A stretch of 45,958 nucleotides of DNA from Sphingomonas sp. CCH9-E2 (GTDB lineage: Bacteria; Pseudomonadota; Alphaproteobacteria; Sphingomonadales; Sphingomonadaceae), in NCBI RefSeq assembly GCF_001557215.1, contig NZ_LSJM01000441.1, positions 1 to 45,958 of the forward strand. The letters are read 5' to 3'. Positions 26,413-33,989 of this stretch are shown here, one piece after another. How positions within the stretch are numbered: the first letter of the stretch is position 1; each line of letters begins with the position of its first letter. The translations under genes and the position numbers were made by a program. Under the pieces are notes generated by a model. That model saw only the letters and a list, made by a program, of their open reading frames with translations. It was not told the origin of the DNA and did no database searches.

Positions 26413-26697
26413 ATGAACGCTTCGACGATTGCACGCCTCGCCGGGCTCGCCGCCACTGCAGGCCTCGCCGCTGCCCTGAGCACCGCCCCGGCCGCCGCGC
26501 AGAAGCCCGAGATGGAAAAATGCTATGGCATCGCCAAGGCGGGCAAGAATGACTGTGCCGCCGGCCCCGGCACCAGCTGCGCCGGCACCTCGACCCGCGA
26601 CTATCAGGGCAATGCCTGGAAGCTCGTCGCCAAGGGCACGTGCGAAAAGACCGAAACGCCCAAAGGCAAGGGTTCGCTGACCCCGGTCCAGCGCTGA
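26413..26697 (+). CDS. bufA1: Bufferin precursor, four-Cys DUF2282 type (BufA1-like)
   Basis: The 94-residue product starts at ATG 26413, with GGAG 9 nt upstream; a second ATG at 26407 sits too close to it. A signal peptide ([20 protein letters not shown], cleavage near AAAQ) precedes a mature peptide with the DUF2282 pattern: [15 protein letters not shown], then [20 protein letters not shown] and KGTCEK. The four Cys are the ones expected to be modified or to bind metal; the middle two are the reported thiooxazole sites in Caulobacter bufferin, as far as I recall. No maturase lies in this arm, so the divergent bufBC probably serve both precursors. Confidence 0.88.
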   Translation: MNASTIARLAGLAATAGLAAALSTAPAAAQKPEMEKCYGIAKAGKNDCAAGPGTSCAGTSTRDYQGNAWKLVAKGTCEKTETPKGKGSLTPVQR

Positions 26698-26723
26698 TCC
26701 ATTCGCATACACAGGATATCGAC

Positions 26724-27188
26724 ATGCAGCGCATCGCATCTTTGTACGACCGAGCCGTCATGCTGGTCAGCTCGCGCACGGCAGAGGGCGTTGCGCTGCT
26801 GCTGGTACGGGTCGCGCTCGCCGGCGTGTTCTGGCGCGCGGGCCGCAGCAAGGTGGTGGAGGGCAGCTGGTTCACGCTCAGCGACTCCACCCGCTATCTG
26901 TTCGAAAATGATTACAGCGCGGTCCCCCTGCCGCCCGAATTTGCCGCGCCGATGGCGCTGATGGCGGAGCATCTGTTTCCCGCCTTGCTGCTGATCGGGC
27001 TTGCGACGCGCTTCTCGGCGCTGGCGCTGCTCGGCATGACGCTGGTGATCCAGATTTTCGTTTACCCCGACGCCTGGTGGGCCACGCATATCCTGTGGGT
27101 CGCACTGGCCGGCATCCTGATCGTGCGCGGCGGCGGCCTGCTGTCGCTCGACGCGGCCATCGCCGACTGGCACCGTCGGCAGGGCTGA
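26724..27188 (+). CDS. bufD: DoxX-family membrane protein (BufD-like)
   Basis: The 154-residue product has four hydrophobic helices: GVALLLVRVALAGVFWRAG, APMALMAEHLFPALLLIGLA, FSALALLGMTLVIQIFVY and WATHILWVALAGILIVRGGG. Conserved positions include Arg in VRVALAG, the His of MAEHLFP and YPDAWWATHILW. This matches the DoxX family, whose members often close bufferin operons and are called BufD. DoxX proteins are thought to handle electrons or thiols in the membrane; the role here is unproven. The start at ATG 26724 has AGGA 7 nt upstream. It lies 26 bp after the precursor and 27 bp before the sigma gene. Confidence 0.85.
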   Translation: MQRIASLYDRAVMLVSSRTAEGVALLLVRVALAGVFWRAGRSKVVEGSWFTLSDSTRYLFENDYSAVPLPPEFAAPMALMAEHLFPALLLIGLATRFSALALLGMTLVIQIFVYPDAWWATHILWVALAGILIVRGGGLLSLDAAIADWHRRQG

Positions 27189-27215
27189 TCGCGGACAGGA
27201 CGGGCGGGGGCGTCG

Positions 27216-27746
27216 ATGATTGCAGACGAAGCCGGCTTGGTACGGCTGATGATTGCCGCGCAAGCGGGCGACGGTCGTGCCTACACCGTCCTGCTGACCG
27301 AAGTGCAGCTGTGGCTGGAACGCTATTTCCGCCGCCGCGTCGCGCCCGCTCAGCTGGACGATCTGGTGCAGGACGTGCTGCTGGCGCTGCACGCCAAGCG
27401 GGCGACATGGGACGAGACGCGCGCGTTTCTGCCCTGGCTCGCGGCGATCGCGCGCTATCGCTGGATCGATCATCTGCGCCGCGTCTACCGGACCGCCGAA
27501 GACGCGCTGGAGGATCAGGATTCGGCCGAGGATAGCGACGAAGAGGCGGTGCTGGCGAGGATGAGCCTGGAGCGGCTGTTCGTGCACCTGCCACAGGGCC
27601 AGTGCGAAGCGATCGAACTGGTCAAGATCAAGGGGCTGTCCATCACCGAGGCAGCCGAACGCAGCGGTCAGAGCGAAAGCCTGATCAAGGTAAATATTCA
27701 TCGCGGTTTGAGAAAGCTCGCCGCGCTCGTAGAAGAGGCCGATTGA
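27216..27746 (+). CDS. sigF: ECF RNA polymerase sigma factor, SigF type
   Basis: The 176-residue protein contains the two ECF domains. Sigma-2 (about 12-90) has LDDLVQDVLLALHAKRATWD and FLPWLAAIARYRWIDHLRR. Sigma-4 (about 115-170) has CEAIELVKIKGLSITEAAER and SESLIKVNIHRGLRKL. It lies 1 bp before nrsF, the same pair as Caulobacter sigF-nrsF, which reacts to chromate, cadmium and related stress, as I recall. The two GTAAC(C/G)-N16-CGAA promoters upstream of the bufferin genes are its likely targets, making it autoregulated. The symbol is by analogy with Caulobacter, not a formal orthology test. Confidence 0.85.
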   Translation: MIADEAGLVRLMIAAQAGDGRAYTVLLTEVQLWLERYFRRRVAPAQLDDLVQDVLLALHAKRATWDETRAFLPWLAAIARYRWIDHLRRVYRTAEDALEDQDSAEDSDEEAVLARMSLERLFVHLPQGQCEAIELVKIKGLSITEAAERSGQSESLIKVNIHRGLRKLAALVEEAD

Positions 27747-27747
27747 A

Positions 27748-28389
27748 ATGACCCGCCCGCCGTCCCCCCTGATCGCGCAGCTCGCCAGCGAGCTGGAGCC
27801 GGTGCGCCCGGTGCGCATGGCGCATGGCCGCGCATTGCTGGCCCTGTCCATGCTCGCCACGATCGGCGCGGTCGCACTCGGGCTGGGCCTGTGGGCCGGT
27901 CCGCTGCATGGCGAGGCGGCGGGGATGTTCTTCGTCGCCAATGCGCTGATCGGGCTGGTCGGGCTGGTGTCCGCGCTCGCGGTCATCCGCATGGCTGGCC
28001 CGCGCGTCGGTGCACGGCAGGACGGCGCACGCTGGTTGCTCGCGGCGCTGGCGATTCTGCCGCTGGCCGCCGTGCTGCTCGCCGCGATCGAAGGGCAGAT
28101 CGACTGGCACGAACATGCCACCCATGGTCCGGAATGCTTCATCGCCGGAACCTGCGCCGGATCGCTGGTCGCAGCGGCACTGATCGCCTGGCTGCGCCGC
28201 GGCGCGCCGGTCGCGCCCAAGGTTGCCGGATTCTACACCGGCGTCGCCGCCGGCGCGCTGGGCAGCTTTGCCTATGGCCTGTCCTGCCCGGTGGATTCGA
28301 TCGGCCATCTGGGCATCTGGCACGTCGCCCCCGTCGCGGCGATGGCGGGGCTGGGGCGGCTGTTCGTACCGCGCTGGGTGCGGTGGTAA
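27748..28389 (+). CDS. nrsF: NrsF-family membrane anti-sigma factor (DUF1109)
   Basis: The 213-residue product has a short cytoplasmic N-terminus and six membrane helices (about 28-50, 58-83, 96-114, 130-150, 158-180 and 187-207). It has Cys130, Cys136 and Cys180. I recall that the Caulobacter NrsF needs two conserved Cys at almost the same positions to release SigF, so Cys130 and Cys180 are the likely sensors. The helices hold SigF at the membrane until metal or oxidative stress. It follows sigF by 1 bp and is followed by a hairpin at 28390-28406. Confidence 0.85.
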   Translation: MTRPPSPLIAQLASELEPVRPVRMAHGRALLALSMLATIGAVALGLGLWAGPLHGEAAGMFFVANALIGLVGLVSALAVIRMAGPRVGARQDGARWLLAALAILPLAAVLLAAIEGQIDWHEHATHGPECFIAGTCAGSLVAAALIAWLRRGAPVAPKVAGFYTGVAAGALGSFAYGLSCPVDSIGHLGIWHVAPVAAMAGLGRLFVPRWVRW

Positions 28390-28406
28390 GGGGAGGCCCC
28401 CTCCCC
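28390..28406 (+). terminator. Short hairpin after nrsF
   Basis: GGGGAGG (28390-28396) and CCTCCCC (28400-28406) pair around a 3-nt loop directly after the nrsF stop. There is no U-run. It stands only 38 bp before chvI, so it may give partial separation from chvI. Confidence 0.4.
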
Positions 28407-28443
28407 CGTTGAGCCGGGCGGCACATTCCGCTACCCCCTGCGC

Positions 28444-29160
28444 ATGACCGCAACGATTGCGCTGGTCGATGACGACCGCAACATCCTGACGTCCGTGTCG
28501 ATCGCGTTGCAGGCCGAGGGGTTTGTGACGCGCGTCTATTCGGACGGTGAGGCGGCGCTGAAGGCGCTGGTCGACAATCCGCCCGAGCTGGCGGTGCTCG
28601 ACATCAAGATGCCGCGCATGGACGGGCTGGAGCTGCTGCGGCGGCTGCGTGAGAAGAGCCAGATCCCGGTGATCTTCCTGACCAGCAAGGATGATGAGCT
28701 GGACGAGGCGCTGGGGCTCGCCATGGGCGCGGACGATTATATCGCCAAGCCGTTCAGCCAGCGGCTGCTGATCGCCCGCATCCGTGCGATCCTGCGGCGG
28801 ACCGAACTGGTCGCGGCGACTGCGCAGGGCGAAGAGGAGGCAGCGACCGAGGCGCAGCCGGTGATCGAGCGCGGCCCGCTGACGATGGACCCGGCGCGGC
28901 ACAAGGTTACGTGGAAGGGCGACAACGTCACCCTCACCGTCACCGAATTCATGATCCTCGAAACGCTTGCCCAGCGGCCCGGCATCGTCAAGACGCGCAA
29001 CCAGCTGATGGATGCGGCGTATCAGGACGACATCTATGTCGATGACCGCACCATCGACAGCCATATCAAGCGCGTGCGCCGCAAGTTCCGGCAGGTCGAT
29101 CCCGAATTCGACGCCATCGAGACGCTCTATGGCGCCGGATACCGATTCTCCGACGAATAG
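28444..29160 (+). CDS. chvI: Response regulator ChvI (OmpR family)
   Basis: ChvI is the DNA-binding half of the alphaproteobacterial ChvG-ChvI envelope/acid-stress system. The 238-residue protein has a receiver domain with acidic pocket Asp9-Asp10, phospho-acceptor Asp53 in [11 protein letters not shown], and Lys102 in YIAKPF. Its winged-helix OmpR/PhoB domain (about 140-235) includes [17 protein letters not shown] and [17 protein letters not shown], ending [10 protein letters not shown]. The chvG start lies inside its 3' end. It stands 54 bp after nrsF, leaving little room for its own promoter. Confidence 0.94.
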   Translation: MTATIALVDDDRNILTSVSIALQAEGFVTRVYSDGEAALKALVDNPPELAVLDIKMPRMDGLELLRRLREKSQIPVIFLTSKDDELDEALGLAMGADDYIAKPFSQRLLIARIRAILRRTELVAATAQGEEEAATEAQPVIERGPLTMDPARHKVTWKGDNVTLTVTEFMILETLAQRPGIVKTRNQLMDAAYQDDIYVDDRTIDSHIKRVRRKFRQVDPEFDAIETLYGAGYRFSDE

Positions 29161-30721
29161 GCCCGCCCCCGCCCGGGAGGAGCGCGACCTGTCGCTGCGC
29201 TGGTCCGGCCGGGTCAGCCTGACGCCGCGCATCCTGGCGGTGAACATCTTTGCGCTGGTGATGCTGGCGGGCGGGTTCTTCTACCTCGACAGCTATCGCG
29301 CGCGGATCGTCGACAGTCGCGTCGAACAGGCGAGTCGCGAAGCGCGGCTGATCGCGCAGGCGGTGGCGATGACCCCGCCGGCCGATCGCACCGCGCTGAT
29401 CCGGCGGGTGGCGAGCGAGGCGGATATCCGCATCCGCCTGTATGATCGCGCCGGGCGGATGACGCTCGACACGCGCGCGCTGGGACTCAACAATTTCGTG
29501 CTGCGCGATCCCGACAAGGATCCGTGGAACCAGAGCGCGGCGCGGTTCCTCGACGCGGTAATCGACACCGTGGCGGGGGCCGATCGCGACCAGCAGTTTC
29601 GCGAGCGTGCGCCGACCAAGGGCCTGGATTGGCCCGATCTCGCCGCTGCGCTGCGCACGGGAGAGGCGAGCGCGACCGTGTGGCGCGCGCCCGACCGCAC
29701 GCCGGTCATCACCGCCGCCGCGCCCTATGGCCCGGAGGGGGCGGTGTTCACCAGCTCCAACGCGCGCGACATTACCCAGCGCGTGCGGATCGAGCGGTTC
29801 CGGCTGGGGCTGGTGCTCGCCTTCACCGCCGGGCTGTCGATCTTTCTCTCGCTGTTCCTCGCCCGCACCATCGTCCGCCCGCTGCGCCGCCTTGCCCGCG
29901 CGGCGGTGCGGGTGCGGCTGGGGCGCGCGCGCGAAGTGGTGGTGCCGCGCCTGCCCGAACGGCGCGACGAGATCGGGCACCTCGCCCGGTCGCTGTCGGA
30001 CATGAGCCTCGCCCTGCGCGCGCGGATCGACGCGACCGAGGCCTTCGCCGCCGATCTGGCGCATGAGATCAAGAACCCGCTCGCCTCGCTCCGCTCCGCC
30101 GTCGACAGCCTGATGGCGGTGCGCGACCCGGAATTGCAGGCACAGTTATTGGCGGTGGTGCGCGACGATGTGCTGCGGCTCGATCGGCTGATCAGCGACA
30201 TCTCCGAAGCGTCGCGGCTCGATGCCCAGCTGTCGCGCGCCAAATTCGATCCGGTCGATCTGTCCGCGATGCTGGCCGCCATGGTCGAGCAGCGCACCGC
30301 GCGCGGGGTCGAGCGCGGTATCCGCCTGCGTTTCGATGCGCCGATCGGACCGATGCCGCGCGTGATGGGCGAAGGCGCGCGGCTGGAGCGGGTTTTCGCC
30401 AATCTGATCGACAACGCCATCTCCTTCTCCCCCGATGGCGGCACGGTGGCGCTGTCGATCATCGCGTCGGGCGAGATGCTGGAGGCGCGGGTCGAGGATG
30501 AGGGGCCGGGCGTGCCCGAGGAAGCGCGCGAGGCGATCTTCCGCCGCTTTCACACCGACCGGCCGGAAGGCGAGGAATTCGGCAAACATTCCGGACTGGG
30601 ACTTGCGATTGCGCGGACCATCGTCGAAGGTCACCAGGGGACGATCGGGGTAGAAACGCGCGAGGACCGCATGCGCGGCGCGCGCTTCGTCGTCCGGCTG
30701 CCATTCGTGCAGGCGGGTTGA
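29129..30721 (+). CDS. chvG: Sensor histidine kinase ChvG
   Basis: This membrane kinase phosphorylates ChvI. I choose the ATG at 29129 ([20 protein letters not shown]), which overlaps chvI by 32 bp; the upstream frame is the shadow of chvI. The 530-residue protein has a first membrane helix at about 35-54, a periplasmic sensor domain and a second helix at about 235-257. A HAMP region ([11 protein letters not shown]) precedes the H-box [16 protein letters not shown] with His312. The ATP-binding region has [26 protein letters not shown] and [18 protein letters not shown]. The hprK start follows within 21 bp. Confidence 0.93.
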   Translation: MAPDTDSPTNRPAPAREERDLSLRWSGRVSLTPRILAVNIFALVMLAGGFFYLDSYRARIVDSRVEQASREARLIAQAVAMTPPADRTALIRRVASEADIRIRLYDRAGRMTLDTRALGLNNFVLRDPDKDPWNQSAARFLDAVIDTVAGADRDQQFRERAPTKGLDWPDLAAALRTGEASATVWRAPDRTPVITAAAPYGPEGAVFTSSNARDITQRVRIERFRLGLVLAFTAGLSIFLSLFLARTIVRPLRRLARAAVRVRLGRAREVVVPRLPERRDEIGHLARSLSDMSLALRARIDATEAFAADLAHEIKNPLASLRSAVDSLMAVRDPELQAQLLAVVRDDVLRLDRLISDISEASRLDAQLSRAKFDPVDLSAMLAAMVEQRTARGVERGIRLRFDAPIGPMPRVMGEGARLERVFANLIDNAISFSPDGGTVALSIIASGEMLEARVEDEGPGVPEEAREAIFRRFHTDRPEGEEFGKHSGLGLAIARTIVEGHQGTIGVETREDRMRGARFVVRLPFVQAG

Positions 30722-30741
30722 GCGTACGGGGAGTTCGAAGC

Positions 30742-31179
30742 GTGGCGATCCTGTCTTCCGAAACGCTGCACGCATCCTGCGTCGCGATCGATGGGCGCGC
30801 GGTGCTGATCGAGGGGCGATCGGGCGAGGGCAAGTCGGACCTGGCGCTGCGCCTGATCGACCGCGGCGCGGCACTGGTCGCCGACGATTACACGATCTGC
30901 ACGCGGCGCGACGGCGTGCTGCATGCCAAGTCCCCGGCGACGATCGCCGGGAAGATCGAGGTGCGCGGGATCGGCCTGGTCACCCTGCCCCATGCCGACA
31001 GCGCGCCGATTGCGCTGCTCGTCACCATCTTCGACGATCCGCCGCGCATGCCGGAGGGGCCGCAATCGCGAAAGATCGCCGGCGTCGACGTGCCGGTGGT
31101 CGCCCTGCCCGCGCTCGAACCCTCCGCGCCGATCAAGGTCGAGCTGGCGCTGCGCCACCTGACGGGAGCGGCCCGATGA
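30742..31179 (+). CDS. hprK: HPr kinase/phosphorylase, short alphaproteobacterial form
   Basis: HprK phosphorylates, and can dephosphorylate, HPr on a serine to tune PTS-linked regulation. I start at GTG 30742, with GGGGAG 8 nt upstream; a TTG at 30718 overlapping chvG is weaker. The 145-residue protein is only the C-terminal catalytic half of the classical enzyme. It has the Walker A loop GRSGEGKSDLAL (about 25-36) and DDYT in LVADDYTICTRRDG. EVRGIGLVTLPH is the family signature region. The target HPr is encoded just downstream (32525-32797), with the matching Ser48. Confidence 0.92.
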   Translation: MAILSSETLHASCVAIDGRAVLIEGRSGEGKSDLALRLIDRGAALVADDYTICTRRDGVLHAKSPATIAGKIEVRGIGLVTLPHADSAPIALLVTIFDDPPRMPEGPQSRKIAGVDVPVVALPALEPSAPIKVELALRHLTGAAR

Positions 31180-32096
31180 ACAAGCGTCGGCCCAAGCAGA
31201 TCCTGCTGGTCACCGGCATGTCGGGCGCGGGCAAGTCGACCGTGCTGCGCACGCTGGAGGATCTGGGCTGGGAAGTGGTCGACAATTTGCCGCTGCTGCT
31301 GCTCAATCGCCTGCTCGACACCGACCCGCCCGAGGGGAGCGATGGCGACGACCGTCCGCTCGCGCTCGGCATCGGTACGCGCACGCGCGGCTTCGACGCC
31401 GACAGCATTGTGCGCCGGATCAAGAAGCTGCGCGACGAACGCGGCTATGACATGGGAACCTTGTTCCTCGACTGTTCGGGCGCGGAGCTGGAGCGGCGCT
31501 ATTCGGAGACGCGCCGCCGCCATCCGCTCGCGCTTGATCGGCCCGCGACCGACGGGATCGTTCGCGAGCGCGAGCTGCTGCAGCCGCTGCGCCGCTGGGC
31601 CAACCGGGTGATCGACACGACCAGCCTGTCGTCGAACGAACTGGCGCAACAGATCCGCACGACCTTTTCCGGCCCGGGGCTGGGCGAGACGGTGGTGTCG
31701 GTCATGTCGTTCGGCTTTGCGCGTGGCGTGCCGGCCGGGGCCGATCTGGTGCTCGACATGCGCTTCTTGCGCAATCCGCACTGGGTCGAATCGCTGCGCC
31801 CGGGTACCGGCAAGGACGCCGATGTCGCCAACTATGTCGCCGGAGACCGCGCCTATCCCGAAGCGATGACGCGGATCGAGGAGCTGCTGCTGCTCCTGCT
31901 CCCGCGCTATCAGGCGGAGGGAAAATCCTATGTTACCATCGCCTTTGGCTGTACCGGCGGGAGACATCGGTCCGTGCATGTGGCCGAACGCGTCGCTGCC
32001 CGGTTGCGCGACGCGGGTTTTTCGCCCACGGTGACGCATCGTGACTTGCAAACCGCGCCGCAGGACTCGCTAGAAGGCCCGCCGGTCGGCAAATGA
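31176..32096 (+). CDS. rapZ: RNase adapter protein RapZ (YvcJ/YhbJ family)
   Basis: RapZ is a nucleotide-binding protein. In E. coli it targets a small RNA for RNase E cleavage to control glucosamine-6-phosphate synthesis; the alphaproteobacterial role is less clear. The 306-residue protein has Walker A VTGMSGAGKST (about 12-22), followed by LEDLGWEVVDNLP. The C-terminal domain carries SFGFARGVPAGADLVLDMRF and GCTGGRHRSVHVAERVA. Its ATG overlaps the hprK stop by 4 bp (ATGA). The EIIA gene follows after 24 bp. Confidence 0.95.
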   Translation: MNKRRPKQILLVTGMSGAGKSTVLRTLEDLGWEVVDNLPLLLLNRLLDTDPPEGSDGDDRPLALGIGTRTRGFDADSIVRRIKKLRDERGYDMGTLFLDCSGAELERRYSETRRRHPLALDRPATDGIVRERELLQPLRRWANRVIDTTSLSSNELAQQIRTTFSGPGLGETVVSVMSFGFARGVPAGADLVLDMRFLRNPHWVESLRPGTGKDADVANYVAGDRAYPEAMTRIEELLLLLLPRYQAEGKSYVTIAFGCTGGRHRSVHVAERVAARLRDAGFSPTVTHRDLQTAPQDSLEGPPVGK

Positions 32097-32120
32097 ACCG
32101 CATGGGACAAGCGTAAAGAC

Positions 32121-32528
32121 ATGATTGGACTGGTACTCGTGACGCACGGGCGGCTCGCGGAGGAGTTCGTCGTCGCGATGGAGCATGTCGTCGGTCGTCA
32201 GGACCGCATCGCCACCATCTGCATCGGCCCCGAGGACGATATGGAGGAACGGCGCGCGGACATCGCCAAGGCGATCGTCGCGGTCGATGGCGGACGCGGG
32301 GTGATCCTGCTCACCGACCTGTTCGGCGGCACCCCGTCGAACCTCGCCATCTCGCTGCTGGAGGCGGGCAGGGTCGAGGTGATCGCGGGGATCAACCTGC
32401 CGATGCTGATTCGCCTGGGCGGGGCGCGCAAGACGATGAAGGTGACCGAGGCGGTTGCCGCCGCGCGGGAAGCCGGGCGCAAGTACATCACGGTCGCCTC
32501 CGAAGTGCTGGGCGAGGCTGCCGCTTGA
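32121..32528 (+). CDS. PTS EIIA component, mannose-type
   Basis: The 135-residue cytosolic protein has the EIIA(Man) fold: MIGLVLVTHGRLAEEFV with phosphorylatable His9, then VILLTDLFGGTPSNLA and INLPMLIRLGGAR. No sugar permease (EIIB, C or D) is nearby, so as in other alphaproteobacteria it probably acts as a regulatory phospho-acceptor at the end of an EI-HPr-EIIA chain. EI is not in the window. Its last codons overlap the ptsH start (TTGA). Confidence 0.92.
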   Translation: MIGLVLVTHGRLAEEFVVAMEHVVGRQDRIATICIGPEDDMEERRADIAKAIVAVDGGRGVILLTDLFGGTPSNLAISLLEAGRVEVIAGINLPMLIRLGGARKTMKVTEAVAAAREAGRKYITVASEVLGEAAA

Positions 32529-32797
32529 GCCGGGTCAGCCGCACCGTCCTGATCGGCAACCGCCGCGGCCTGCACGCGCGGGCGAGCGCCAAGTTCGTCA
32601 CCCTCGCCTCGTCCCAGCCGTGCGAGCTGACCGTCGAGAAGGACGGCAACGCCGTCACCGGCACGTCGATCATGGGCCTGATGATGCTGGGCGCCGCGAT
32701 GGGCGACACGATCACGATCAGCGCCGCTGGCGACGGTGCCGAGGACGCAGTGCTCAAGCTGGTCGAACTGGTCGAGGACCGCTTCGGCGAGGATTGA
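32525..32797 (+). CDS. ptsH: HPr phosphocarrier protein
   Basis: The 90-residue HPr accepts phosphate from EI on His17 (RRGLHARASAKFV) and passes it to EIIA. Ser48, in VTGTSIMGLMMLG, matches the regulatory serine targeted by HprK, whose gene is three genes upstream. The start is the TTG at 32525, overlapping the EIIA stop by 4 bp. A 4-bp gap follows before the TrmH-type methyltransferase. Confidence 0.94.
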   Translation: MSRVSRTVLIGNRRGLHARASAKFVTLASSQPCELTVEKDGNAVTGTSIMGLMMLGAAMGDTITISAAGDGAEDAVLKLVELVEDRFGED

Positions 32798-32801
32798 GCC
32801 G

Positions 32802-33605
32802 GTGCGCGAAATAACCGCCTTTTCCAATCCGCTGGTCAAGCGGGTCCGCAGCTTGCGCGACAAGAAGCATCGTCGTGACGAGGGGCTGTTTCTGGCCGAG
32901 GGGCTGCGCATCCTGACCGAGGCGCGTGAGGCGGGGCATCTGCCCGCCTATCTGTTCTTCGCCAAGGGCCATGACGGCCACCCGCTCGCTCAGGAGCTGA
33001 TTGCGGCAACCGAGGCTGCGGGAGGCGAGGTCATCCAGACCGACAGCGACATCCTGTCCAAACTGTCGGGCAAGGACAATCCCGGCGCGGTCGTGGGTGT
33101 GTATCGCGAGCTTTCGACCGACCTCGCCCGCATCAATCGCACCACCGCCCCGCTGTGGCTGGTGGCCGAGCGGCTGCGCGATCCGGGCAATCTCGGCACG
33201 ATCCTGCGCACCGCCGATGCGGTCGGCGCGGGCGGGCTGATCCTGGTCGACGAGTGCGTCGATCCGTTCAGCGTCGAGGCGGTCCGCGCGAGCATGGGCG
33301 CGCTGTTCACGATTCCTTTGGCACGTGCGCCGTGGGATGAATTCCACGCCTGGCTGCGCGCCGGACCCGGCCAACTGGTCGGCCTCGCGCTCGAAGGTGC
33401 AGTCGATTACCGCGCGCCCGACTTTGCCGCGCCGGTGTTCCTGCTGACCGGGAACGAGGCGCAGGGGCTTCCCGCCGACTATGCCGCGGCATGCGATGTG
33501 CGCGTGAAAATTCCGATGCTGGGCAAGGCGGATAGCCTGAATGCCGCGGTCGCGACCGCCGTCATGGCCTATACCGTGCTCGACCGGATCCGCCCGCACG
33601 CCTGA
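32802..33605 (+). CDS. TrmH/SpoU-family RNA 2'-O-methyltransferase
   Basis: This 267-residue SPOUT enzyme begins at GTG 32802 (VREITAFSNPLVKRVRSLRD). It has a substrate-binding N-terminal domain (FLAEGLRILTEA). The knotted methyltransferase domain shows the three SpoU motifs: LRDPGNLGTILRTADAVGAG, VRASMGALFTIPLA and FLLTGNEAQGLP. The target RNA (rRNA or tRNA 2'-hydroxyl) cannot be told from sequence. It is the last gene of the rightward chvI-to-ptsH string. Confidence 0.9.
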   Translation: MREITAFSNPLVKRVRSLRDKKHRRDEGLFLAEGLRILTEAREAGHLPAYLFFAKGHDGHPLAQELIAATEAAGGEVIQTDSDILSKLSGKDNPGAVVGVYRELSTDLARINRTTAPLWLVAERLRDPGNLGTILRTADAVGAGGLILVDECVDPFSVEAVRASMGALFTIPLARAPWDEFHAWLRAGPGQLVGLALEGAVDYRAPDFAAPVFLLTGNEAQGLPADYAAACDVRVKIPMLGKADSLNAAVATAVMAYTVLDRIRPHA

Positions 33606-33656
33606 CCGGACTGTTGCCGATCGGCGACAGTCCCGCCGCGCCGTCGATACGCGCTT

Positions 33657-33682
33657 GGAACAAAATCGCGAATCCGTGCGTC
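33657..33682 (+). promoter_or_regulatory. EcfG-like general-stress promoter candidate
   Basis: GGAAC (33657-33661), 17 bp, then CGTC (33679-33682). The alphaproteobacterial general-stress sigma EcfG reads GGAAC-N16/17-CGTT, so this matches except for one base. The predicted start would lie about 20 nt before the ATG at 33710, with the ribosome binding site between. A chance match cannot be excluded. Confidence 0.35.
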
Positions 33683-33709
33683 GAACCGGGCAAGTCTGGA
33701 GACGAGCCG

Positions 33710-33937
33710 ATGTTTTACGACGCGACCCCCTTCACCGCCGCCAATAGCGGCTATCGCATTGCCTTCCGCCCCGGCGAGCAGAATGTCTGCCCCGGATGCG
33801 GCCAGTCGCACTGGATGATCGGGCGCATGACCGCCGAATGCGCCTTCTGCGCGACGGCGCTGCCGATCAACCATGGCGGCAGCTTCGGCGCGGGCCTGTT
33901 CACCGTCAGCGAGAAGCCCAAGCCACTCGCCGCATGA
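33710..33937 (+). CDS. Small zinc-ribbon-like protein
   Basis: The 75-residue protein (MFYDATPFTAANSGYRIAF) contains CPGC at 27-30 and CAFC at 44-47, four Cys in a zinc-ribbon arrangement, with GQSHWMIGRMTAE between. I recognise it as a small conserved hypothetical type but know no function. GGAG lies 8 nt before ATG 33710. It stands between the TrmH gene and cysS and may respond to stress through the candidate EcfG-like promoter. Confidence 0.75.
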   Translation: MFYDATPFTAANSGYRIAFRPGEQNVCPGCGQSHWMIGRMTAECAFCATALPINHGGSFGAGLFTVSEKPKPLAA

Positions 33938-33942
33938 TTCCC

Positions 33943-33976
33943 GCGCGGGGAGGTTGGTAAGCCGCCTCCCCCGCGC
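33943..33976 (+). terminator. GC-rich hairpin between the zinc-ribbon gene and cysS
   Basis: GCGCGGGGAGG (33943-33953) pairs with CCTCCCCCGCGC (33965-33976), with one extra C. It lies 5 bp after the small gene and 13 bp before the cysS start. No U-run. Confidence 0.45.
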
Positions 33977-33989
33977 TATGGCGCCGCAC

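Noticed and set aside
24212..28389. Recent horizontal transfer of the bufferin block by a mobile element
   Set aside because: Base composition and codon use look the same as the neighbours, and no integrase, tRNA site or flanking repeat is present. Older acquisition or ancestral presence cannot be told apart here.
26604..29247. Long antisense frames (538 and 520 codons) over the bufD-sigF-nrsF-chvI region
   Set aside because: Low-complexity products with no recognisable domain, opposite well-supported genes.
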